In this document: positions 5,161 to 10,963 of the stretch, one piece after another
How the letters are laid out: each line of letters starts with the position of its first letter
Position numbering within the stretch: the first letter of the stretch is position 1
From: Dehalococcoidia bacterium
GTDB lineage: Bacteria; Chloroflexota; Dehalococcoidia; GIF9; AB-539-J10
DNA length: 15,894 bases
Assembly: GCA_018399375.1 (NCBI GenBank)
Contig: JAGYOV010000006.1
Span: 1 to 15,894, forward strand
Direction of reading: 5' to 3'
The notes under the pieces: generated by a model
Databases searched by the model: none
What the model was told of the DNA's origin: nothing
Seen by the model: the letters and a program-made list of their open reading frames with translations, nothing else
Position numbers and translations under genes: made by a program

Positions 5161-7761
5161 TCATTCTTCAGGCTTGTTCTGTTCCTTTTTGCTGAAGGTG
5201 ACGTTTTCTCCATCAGCTCCAATTATAACCGTATCTCCCTCTCTGAATTCACCTGCAAGTATTTTGACAGCAAGCGGGTCCAGGATTCGTTTTTGTATTG
5301 TGCGCTTCAGCGGGCGTGCTCCATATGCCGGGTCGTATCCTTCCTTGGCCAGAAGGTGGCTGGCCTCGTCGCTGAGTTCAATATCTACATGCCGCTCGAG
5401 AAGGCGCTTCTTTAAGAGGTTGACCTGTAGGCCTACGATCTTCCGAATGTTTTCTTCACTCAGCTGGTGGAAAATGATCACCTCATCTATTCGGTTGAGA
5501 AACTCGGGGCGAAACTGCACTTTCAATGTCTCCTGAATCCTGTTTTGAATTTGTTCTTCTTGTCCTGGGCCAAGATCGATGATCCACTGGCTGCCCACGT
5601 TGCTGGTCATGATGAGCACCGTGTTTTTGAAGTCAACGGTTCGTCCGTGACCATCGGTGAGTCTTCCGTCGTCCAGTATTTGCAACAGGATGTTAAAGAC
5701 ATCCGAATGTGCTTTCTCTACTTCATCCAGTAGCAGCACGGCGTATGGCCGGCGCCGTATGGCCTCGGTGAGCTGGCCGCCCTCTTCATATCCTACGTAT
5801 CCCGGAGGTGCGCCAATGAGGCGTGATACGGTGTGTTTCTCCATGTACTCCGACATGTCCAGGCGGACCATGGCGCGCTCATCATCAAAAAGGAACTCTG
5901 CTAGTGCCCGCGCCAGTTCCGTTTTGCCCACACCAGTGGGGCCCAGAAAAATGAAGCTGCCCAGAGGGCGGTTGGGATCCTGTATGCCCGCACGGGCGCG
6001 CCTGATAGCGTTGGCTACGGCAGTTATGGCATCGTCTTGGCCGACGACGCGGAGATGTAGCCGCTCCTCCATATGAATCAGCTTTTCGATTTCAGCTTCC
6101 ATAAGCCGGCTTACCGGAATGCCCGTCCATTTACTGACGACCTCGGCGATGTCTTCTTCTCCCACTTCCTGCTTGAGCAGTTGTCGTTCCTTGCTGCCAG
6201 AGAGGCGCTCTTCCTTTTCCTTTAGCTGTCGCTCTAGGTCCACCAGAGTGCTGTACTTGAGTTGAGCTGCCCTTTCCAGGTCAGCCGAGCGTTCTGCTTT
6301 CTCTATGTCATAGCGGACCTGTTCTATTCTTTCTTTGATCTGCTGTATTTCCTGTAAGTCTTCCTTTTCTTGGCGCCACTGTATGTCCAGGTGGTCGTAC
6401 TCCTCTTTTAAATCGGCAAGCTCTTTCTCAAGGTTGTTCAGACGCTCCCGGGAGGCAATATCCTTTTCCTTCTTCAAAGCTTCTCGCTCAATTTCTAGCT
6501 GTAGCATGCGTCTCTTGACCTCGTCGAGCTCTGAGGGCAAGCTATCTATTTCGGTACGCAATTTAGAGGCCGCTTCATCCATCAGGTCTATTGCTTTGTC
6601 TGGAAGAAAGCGGTCGCTAATGTAACGGTTGGATAGTATTGCAGCAGCTACTAGAGCGGAATCCTGGATGCGTACACCGTGATGCACTTCATATCGCTCC
6701 TTGAGACCGCGCAGTATGGATATGGTATCTTCCACTGAAGGTTCGCCAGTCATAACCTGCTGAAATCTTCTCTCCAGCGCCGCGTCCTTTTCGATGTATT
6801 TGCGATATTCCTTCAATGTGGTTGCTCCGATGCAGTGCAACTCTCCACGAGCCAGCAATGGTTTGAGCATATTGGATGCATCCATGGAACCCTCGGCGGC
6901 ACCGGCGCCAACTACGGTGTGAAGTTCATCGATAAACAGTATTATTCTACCTTCCGATTGCTGGACTTCCTTGAGCACTGCTTTGAGTCTTTCCTCGAAC
7001 TCACCGCGGTACTTGGCTCCAGCCACCAGAGATCCCATATCCAGTGCCACGATCTGCTTGTTCTTCAAGCCTTCGGGGACATCTCCTCTGACGATGCGCT
7101 GGGCCAGTCCTTCAGCGATGGCCGTCTTGCCCACCCCGGGCTCACCGATGAGCACGGGATTGTTTTTGGTGCGCCGGGAGAGGACCTGCATAACGCGCCT
7201 TATCTCCTCATCGCGCCCGATGACCGGATCGAGTTTGCCCTGGCGGGCCATTTCGGTCAGATCCCGCCCGTATTTTTCCATAGCCTGGTATTTTCCCTCA
7301 GGGTTGGCATCAGTAACTCTCTGGCTGCCTCTAATTGAGGTCAGCACCTGAAGAATGCGGTTTTCAGTTATACTGTACTCTTTTAATATTTTACCAGCAG
7401 GGGTATCTCTTTTGTTGGCGATGGCTAGAAAAAGGTGCTCGGTGCTAACATACTCATCCCTGAATTTGCTGGCTTCCTTCTCTGCCATGTCCAGCACTTG
7501 CGATAGGTTCTGGGACAGATAGACCTTTGCTGCCCCGGAGGTTTTGGGAAGCTTCTCGAGCTCGCTTTCTATCTTTAGCTTTATCTCGGCAACGTTCACT
7601 CCCAGCTTTTCCAGTATACTGGGCACGATGCCTCCGTCTTGATTAACGAGTGCGAAAAGAAGGTGTTCTACCTCCATCTGCGGGTGGTGTTTCTCCTCCG
7701 CTAAGCGCTGGGTAGTCAGAATAGATTCCTGTGCCTTTTCCGTAAATTTCTCTATGTTCAT
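5161..7761 (-). CDS. clpB: ATP-dependent disaggregase ClpB (Hsp100)
   Basis: A complete 866-residue ClpB, a hexameric AAA+ machine that threads aggregated proteins through its pore together with DnaK/DnaJ. Visible parts: Clp-N repeat domain (about 1-145); NBD1 with Walker A GEPGVGKT (206-213), pore-loop tyrosine in AKYRGEFEE (Tyr251), Walker B LFIDE (275-279) and Arg finger region ALERRF; a long coiled-coil middle domain (about 405-525), whose presence and length separate ClpB from ClpA and ClpC; NBD2 with Walker A GPTGVGKT (607-614), pore loop GYVGYEEGG (654-662), Walker B LLLDE and sensor-2 GARPLKR. All catalytic residues are intact. The start ATG has AAGGAGG 10 nt upstream. The gene begins 15 nt after hspR ends, so it is cotranscribed with its presumed repressor, and dnaJ follows by 27 nt. 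Confidence 0.98.
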   Translation of the reverse strand: MNIEKFTEKAQESILTTQRLAEEKHHPQMEVEHLLFALVNQDGGIVPSILEKLGVNVAEIKLKIESELEKLPKTSGAAKVYLSQNLSQVLDMAEKEASKFRDEYVSTEHLFLAIANKRDTPAGKILKEYSITENRILQVLTSIRGSQRVTDANPEGKYQAMEKYGRDLTEMARQGKLDPVIGRDEEIRRVMQVLSRRTKNNPVLIGEPGVGKTAIAEGLAQRIVRGDVPEGLKNKQIVALDMGSLVAGAKYRGEFEERLKAVLKEVQQSEGRIILFIDELHTVVGAGAAEGSMDASNMLKPLLARGELHCIGATTLKEYRKYIEKDAALERRFQQVMTGEPSVEDTISILRGLKERYEVHHGVRIQDSALVAAAILSNRYISDRFLPDKAIDLMDEAASKLRTEIDSLPSELDEVKRRMLQLEIEREALKKEKDIASRERLNNLEKELADLKEEYDHLDIQWRQEKEDLQEIQQIKERIEQVRYDIEKAERSADLERAAQLKYSTLVDLERQLKEKEERLSGSKERQLLKQEVGEEDIAEVVSKWTGIPVSRLMEAEIEKLIHMEERLHLRVVGQDDAITAVANAIRRARAGIQDPNRPLGSFIFLGPTGVGKTELARALAEFLFDDERAMVRLDMSEYMEKHTVSRLIGAPPGYVGYEEGGQLTEAIRRRPYAVLLLDEVEKAHSDVFNILLQILDDGRLTDGHGRTVDFKNTVLIMTSNVGSQWIIDLGPGQEEQIQNRIQETLKVQFRPEFLNRIDEVIIFHQLSEENIRKIVGLQVNLLKKRLLERHVDIELSDEASHLLAKEGYDPAYGARPLKRTIQKRILDPLAVKILAGEFREGDTVIIGADGENVTFSKKEQNKPEE

Positions 7762-7776
7762 ATTATTAGGGCCTCC

Positions 7777-8163
7777 TTATTTCTCATTGATATTATCCTG
7801 AAAGTTGAGTTTCTCTTGCAAGGGCGAAGCTGTCAAGCTCTCCAGTATATTATCCAACAATGCATCCAGAGGTTTTTGGCTTTCATATTTCGGATTTGCT
7901 GAAGCGAGCTCATTTTTAAATTGCAAAATTTTATCCCGAATCTCCAGAATAAGCCTTACTCCTGCCATGTTAAGACCAAGGTCGTTTACCATGTGCTTTA
8001 TTTCCTTGAGACGGGCAATATCATCTTCTGCGTAGAGGCGCGCGTTTTTGCTTCGCCATGGTTTCAGCAAACCTTCTCTTTCATATTTGCGCAAGGTCTG
8101 TGGATGCATTCCAGCGAGGCGTGAAGCTATTCTCATAACGTAAATGCCTCTTGCCTCCTTCAT
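7777..8163 (-). CDS. hspR: HspR-like MerR-family heat-shock repressor
   Basis: A 128-residue MerR-type regulator. The winged helix-turn-helix covers about 8-75 (IYVMRIASRLAGMHPQTLRK, then YEREGLL, then RLYAEDDIARL). The LAGMHPQTLR recognition helix is characteristic of HspR, the repressor that binds HAIR operators with DnaK as corepressor. A helical dimerisation segment (about 76-105) and a polar tail follow; the Arg/Trp-rich end of actinobacterial HspR is not seen. The ATG at 8163 is used with AAAGGA upstream; note that codons 2-4 themselves spell AAGGAGG. It is the first gene of hspR-clpB-dnaJ and has a consensus promoter carrying a HAIR-like element, so autoregulation is likely. A paralog is divergently transcribed at 8367. 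The family call is strong; target specificity is inferred. Confidence 0.9.
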   Translation of the reverse strand: MKEARGIYVMRIASRLAGMHPQTLRKYEREGLLKPWRSKNARLYAEDDIARLKEIKHMVNDLGLNMAGVRLILEIRDKILQFKNELASANPKYESQKPLDALLDNILESLTASPLQEKLNFQDNINEK

Positions 8164-8198
8164 TCATTCTTTTCCTTTATCCTGATTTATACTGCAAT

Positions 8199-8227
8199 AT
8201 TATAAATCTTGATATAAAGAATGTCAA
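8199..8227 (-). promoter_or_regulatory. Consensus sigma70 promoter of hspR-clpB-dnaJ
   Basis: On the minus strand TTGACA (8227-8222), exactly 17 nt, then TATAAT (8204-8199): perfect in both boxes and in spacing. The transcript would start near 8192, about 30 nt before the hspR ATG. Such a strong promoter fits a repressor-controlled heat-shock operon. Confidence 0.85.
8208..8227 (-). promoter_or_regulatory. HAIR-like operator over the hspR promoter
   Basis: TTGA (8227-8224, part of the -35) and TCAAG (8212-8208) are inverted half-sites separated by 11 nt. Established HAIR operators read CTTGAGT-N7-ACTCAAG, that is TTGA-N11-TCAA, so core and spacing agree. The inner GT/AC positions of the known element are not conserved here. 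Binding would block the -35 and spacer, as expected for HspR autorepression. Confidence 0.55.
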
Positions 8228-8276
8228 ATATATGGATAAAATTATTTATATAATATTACAGTAATTGTATGTTAAG

Positions 8277-8293
8277 TTGACAATTATTGTTAA
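8277..8293. promoter_or_regulatory. Near-perfect palindrome over the -35 of the second MerR-type gene
   Basis: TTGACAAT and ATTGTTAA flank a single T, with 7 of 8 arm positions complementary. It covers the -35 box and the first part of the spacer, a usual place for an operator, so it is a candidate autoregulatory site of the product of the gene at 8367. It lacks HAIR geometry. Confidence 0.45.
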
Positions 8294-8305
8294 GAAAGAT
8301 ATAAT
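8277..8305 (+). promoter_or_regulatory. Consensus sigma70 promoter of the second MerR-type gene
   Basis: TTGACA (8277-8282), 17 nt, TATAAT (8300-8305): perfect in both boxes and spacing. The start would be near 8312, with a leader of about 55 nt. It is divergent from the equally perfect hspR promoter about 50 bp away. Confidence 0.85.
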
Positions 8306-8366
8306 AGCATGTGAAGTTGGAGGAAAAGACAAGGCCTGAAGGCAAGCTGTCAGGGAGGATTATCTT

Positions 8367-8669
8367 ATGGTGGAAGAATACAATGAAAGAAGAGTAGCTA
8401 AATACACCATGGCGGTGGCAGTGATGTTAACGGGGCTGGAGGCTCACCGCATAAGAAGGTTTGAATGCTACCAGCTGATCAGGCCTGCCAGGACGAAATC
8501 TCGGCAGCGGCTTTACTCAGATATGGATATAGAGCTCGTTAGAGAAATAGCCCAACTTGAAAGAAAGGGAGTAAATATGCGGGGGATTCGGATAATTCTG
8601 GAAATAAAGAGAGGCGAAGATTACAGAATGTGTCCCCCGGAAGGAGGAGAGGAATGGATTGAGGAATAA
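8367..8669 (+). CDS. Second HspR-like MerR-family regulator
   Basis: A 100-residue regulator made up almost only of a MerR-type winged helix-turn-helix (about 12-82). It aligns along its length with HspR next door: YTMAVAVMLTGL against YVMRIASRLAGM, RIRRFECYQLIRPARTKSRQ against TLRKYEREGLLKPWRSKNAR, and GVNMRGIRIILEI against GLNMAGVRLILEI. The two are clear paralogs, but the recognition helix differs (EAHRIRRFEC against HPQTLRKYER), so it should read a different operator. There is almost no effector domain, only a short acidic tail (ending EEWIEE) containing one Cys-Pro-Pro. GGAGG (8354-8358) lies 8 nt before the ATG. It is divergent from hspR and about 155 nt before hsp20, so control of hsp20 or of hspR itself is plausible. 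I cannot name a known subfamily beyond HspR/GlnR-like MerR. Confidence 0.85.
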   Translation: MVEEYNERRVAKYTMAVAVMLTGLEAHRIRRFECYQLIRPARTKSRQRLYSDMDIELVREIAQLERKGVNMRGIRIILEIKRGEDYRMCPPEGGEEWIEE

Positions 8670-8710
8670 GATTGAGTAATAATGCTGTAAAAAGTCTGTC
8701 ATAAGTATGT

Positions 8711-8740
8711 TTGATGGGCTCTTTTTCATCTCTCTATACA
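8711..8740 (+). promoter_or_regulatory. Candidate promoter of hsp20, with a HAIR-like half-match
   Basis: TTGATG (8711-8716) and TATACA (8735-8740) are 18 nt apart. The TTGA of the -35 is followed after 11 nt by TCAT (8726-8729), which is 7 of 8 for the TTGA-N11-TCAA pattern seen at the hspR promoter. A GATG/CATC inverted repeat overlaps it (8713-8716 and 8727-8730). No CIRCE element is present. Confidence 0.45.
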
Positions 8741-8825
8741 GTTCGAACGGGGAGGCGACTGAAAAAAGAGGGTGACAGAAGTAAAAATTACAGGTAGTAA
8801 CTAAAATGAAGGAGGTTAATTGAAA

Positions 8826-9293
8826 ATGGCAATTACAACGATCAGCAGAAGAGATCCTTTTACGGATTTGCTATCACTGCGCGAGGTGATGGGCAGGCTT
8901 TTTGATGAAAGCTTTGTCCGGGCGGGACTTGCTGCGCAACCCGATGGGGCTGTTGCCAAGCTCATGCCCATCGACCTCTATGAAGAAAACGGTAGCTATA
9001 TTATCAGGGCCTATCTTCCCGGTGTCAAGGCAGGACAGATGGAGATAAGTGCTGATAAAAATTCGGTGACTATTACTGCTAATGTGCCTGAATTCCAGGA
9101 AGAAGGCAAAAAAGAGAGCTTCAGGTGGCTGATTAAGGAACTGGGTTATGGAGAAGTCTCTCGGACTATTAGTCTGCCGGCTGCCATTGATGCCAGCAAG
9201 ATAGAAGCGGTTCTGGAAGATGGAATTCTTATGGTAACCGTACCTCAATCGGAGGAAACCAAACCGAGGAAAATCGCCGTAAAGCCCAAGTAA
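8826..9293 (+). CDS. Hsp20/alpha-crystallin small heat shock protein
   Basis: A small ATP-independent holdase of about 155 residues that binds unfolding proteins and keeps them refoldable by DnaK/ClpB. The N-terminal arm (about 1-42) has the DPFTDLLSLREVMGRLFDES pattern common in bacterial class A proteins. The alpha-crystallin domain (about 45-140) begins PIDLYEENGSYIIRAYLPGV and contains the signature AVLEDGILMVTVP. The tail carries the oligomerisation motif Ile-Ala-Val (RKIAVKPK). The ATG at 8826 has AAGGAGG 10 nt upstream, the same spacing as clpB; an in-frame TTG at 8820 only 4 nt from the ribosome site would add two residues. It lies downstream of the second MerR-type gene but has its own candidate promoter, and it ends at a strong bidirectional terminator. 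Confidence 0.96.
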   Translation: MAITTISRRDPFTDLLSLREVMGRLFDESFVRAGLAAQPDGAVAKLMPIDLYEENGSYIIRAYLPGVKAGQMEISADKNSVTITANVPEFQEEGKKESFRWLIKELGYGEVSRTISLPAAIDASKIEAVLEDGILMVTVPQSEETKPRKIAVKPK

Positions 9294-9353
9294 GCTTGCC
9301 GGTTAAGAGAAGCCTCCCCTCTTCATAACAAGTTATGAGGCAAGCGCACAAAA

Positions 9354-9389
9354 AAAATGGGTGTCAGTTTGTAAACTGGCATCCATTTT
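9354..9389. terminator. Bidirectional Rho-independent terminator between hsp20 and the UppS-family gene
   Basis: Two 17-nt arms (9354-9370 and 9373-9389) pair over their full length with two G-U wobbles, around GT. On the minus strand the stem leads into an unbroken run of eight T (9359 side reading toward 9350), an excellent terminator for the prenyltransferase gene; on the plus strand TTTT ends the stem, serving hsp20. The two genes converge here. Confidence 0.85.
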
Positions 9390-9404
9390 GCTTATTCTTG
9401 TTCG

Positions 9405-10163
9405 TTAGAGTCCCTTCCTTCTCCCTGTAGTCTTAAAATATCTCCAGGCTGCGTTCAGGTCTTCCTCTGTTATATCGGGAAACCACTTTTTTATGTGGTA
9501 GTACTCGGCATAGGCGGATTGCCATAATAGAAATCCGGACTTGGCTTCTCTTTCGTTCTCTTCTTCTGCCGTTCGAACAATGAAGTCACAGGGATTCTTT
9601 ACCTTTAATTTGCTCATCATATCTTTCTCGCTCAAACCGAAGAGCAAATTGCGTACTCTGTTGAGCGGAGATGTGACGGCGCATATGATTTCTGCCTGTC
9701 CTGTATAGCCCATCAGGAAGTTCAGTTGCTTATTATCATATTCTTTTGTTCTCTCTTCGATCTCGTGAAAAACGTCCCTGAGCTTTTTCGGGAAATTCTC
9801 TCCTCTGGTAGAGATAATGCTAACTCTTACCCTATTTTTGTGAATCTTTTCCTTGGCGAGCATCTCCAGGAACTTGGTCTGGTAAATCCGGTACAGGTTT
9901 TCCAGTTCGGCGGAGGATCTCTTGAAATTTTCCTCGCTCAGGCCATACACAGTTATTTCGGCTATCTCGGGATTATCGATGCACCAGTCTATGAATAGCT
10001 CGGTCTTTTTTGATCCCTCTGCGTGCCCTTCTCCTGCAGTGAGACCTTTCTGCCTGGCCCATCTCCTGTTTCCATCTGGAATCAGCCCTACATGATATCC
10101 CCGGGTCCTGCGAATATGAGGTGAATCAGCACTTACAACCATATCTTGTAAAAAGCATAGCAT
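9405..10163 (-). CDS. UppS-family cis-prenyltransferase with an altered IPP-binding signature
   Basis: A 252-residue enzyme of the undecaprenyl-diphosphate synthase family, which adds isopentenyl units in cis to make lipid carriers. Conserved parts are HVGLIPDGNRRWAR (catalytic Asp30; the PDGNRRWA form is more archaeal or actinobacterial than the usual MDGNGRWA), GHAEG near 46-50, ITVYGLSEENFKRSSAELENL, and a C-terminal FLLWQSAYAEYYHIKKWFPD. The normal IPP/Mg signature RTGGExRLSNFLLWQ is changed to RTAEEENEREAKSGFLLWQ, about four residues longer, although an Arg, a Glu and the Ser remain. This may mean different chain length or substrate. GGAGG lies 8 nt before the ATG at 10163; an in-frame ATG at 10142 is possible. 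It is a single gene, divergent from the racemase-like gene and ended by the terminator at 9354-9389. Confidence 0.88.
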   Translation of the reverse strand: MLCFLQDMVVSADSPHIRRTRGYHVGLIPDGNRRWARQKGLTAGEGHAEGSKKTELFIDWCIDNPEIAEITVYGLSEENFKRSSAELENLYRIYQTKFLEMLAKEKIHKNRVRVSIISTRGENFPKKLRDVFHEIEERTKEYDNKQLNFLMGYTGQAEIICAVTSPLNRVRNLLFGLSEKDMMSKLKVKNPCDFIVRTAEEENEREAKSGFLLWQSAYAEYYHIKKWFPDITEEDLNAAWRYFKTTGRRKGL

Positions 10164-10199
10164 AAAGTATACCTCCGTTGTACAGGAAAACGGTGCCTG

Positions 10200-10227
10200 T
10201 TTGCCTTGATCACCTGGATGTTACAAT
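10200..10227 (+). promoter_or_regulatory. Candidate extended -10 promoter for the racemase-like gene and ABC-F
   Basis: TACAAT (10222-10227) is preceded by TGT, an extended -10 arrangement, with TTTGCC (10200-10205) 16 nt upstream as a partial -35. The leader to the ATG at 10270 would be about 35 nt. Confidence 0.4.
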
Positions 10228-10269
10228 GTAGTAGAGAGGGAAAACGCTGAAGTAAAAGGAGACGTTTTT

Positions 10270-10956
10270 ATGGCCGGACATATTGGTATAGTTGCCTGCA
10301 GTGCGGAGGGTGCAGCTCTTTGCTACACCACCATCTGTGCGGAAGGAGCACAAATGATGGGGAGGTTTGCTCATCCTGAGATTACTTTGCACACATTCCC
10401 CTTCAACGAATACATGAATTATATCGAGGCAGGAGAATGGGAGGGCGTGGCCGGCCTGATGCTAGCTTCGGCATTAAAAGTAGCCAGTGCTGGTGCGGAA
10501 TTCATCGTATGCCCCGATAACACGATACATCAGGCCTTTGATCTGGTTATCGGGAAATCTCCCGTTCCCTGGATTCACATTGTCGGTGAGGTGGCCAGCG
10601 AGGCGAAGCACCGGGGCTGCAGGCGCATTGGGCTCATGGGAACGCACTTTTTAATGGAGGGGCCAGTCTATGTCGATAAGCTCGCTGCCGTGAATATTGA
10701 ATGCTGTATTCCAAATATAGATGACAGGAAGCGCATCAACGATATTATTTTCGATGAACTAATTGGTGGCATCTTCTTGTCCGAAAGCCGATCGTTTTTT
10801 CAGTCAGTGATTCAGCGTTTCGAGAAAGATAATTGTGATGCTGTCATTCTCGGGTGCACGGAGATACCGCTGCTGATAACGGAAAAGGATTCTCCCCTGC
10901 CCTTGCTGGATTCAACCAGGTTGCTGGCTAGGGCTGCACTGCGAAGGGCGAAGTAG
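10270..10956 (+). CDS. Asp/Glu racemase-superfamily protein with Asp at the first catalytic position
   Basis: A 228-residue two-lobed protein of the cofactor-independent aspartate/glutamate racemase superfamily, in which two facing residues move the alpha-proton. The second catalytic cysteine is present (Cys196 in LGCTEIPLL). The first motif, usually CNTxH, reads CPDNTIH, so Asp83 occupies the position directly before Asn-Thr, where most family members have Cys (E. coli YgeA has Thr). Cys81 is two residues earlier. The N-terminus IGIVACSAEGAALCYTTI replaces the common GGMGPEAT loop. True racemase activity is therefore not assured; a one-sided or different substrate reaction is possible. AAAGGAG precedes the ATG by 7 nt. 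The ABC-F gene starts 7 nt after it ends, so the two are cotranscribed. The family is confident, the substrate unknown. Confidence 0.85.
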   Translation: MAGHIGIVACSAEGAALCYTTICAEGAQMMGRFAHPEITLHTFPFNEYMNYIEAGEWEGVAGLMLASALKVASAGAEFIVCPDNTIHQAFDLVIGKSPVPWIHIVGEVASEAKHRGCRRIGLMGTHFLMEGPVYVDKLAAVNIECCIPNIDDRKRINDIIFDELIGGIFLSESRSFFQSVIQRFEKDNCDAVILGCTEIPLLITEKDSPLPLLDSTRLLARAALRRAK

Positions 10957-10963
10957 CTTATAT

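Noticed and set aside
6835..7338. 167-codon open frame on the plus strand opposite clpB
   Set aside because: It is antisense to the conserved NBD1 of ClpB and shows no family features, so it is a shadow frame.
8670..8825. CIRCE (HrcA) element before hsp20
   Set aside because: No TTAGCACTC-N9-GAGTGCTAA pattern is present here or before the clpB operon.
9317..9340. CATAAC/GTTATG hairpin just after hsp20
   Set aside because: The stem is short with a bulge and is followed by A rather than T; the adjacent 17-bp hairpin explains termination better.
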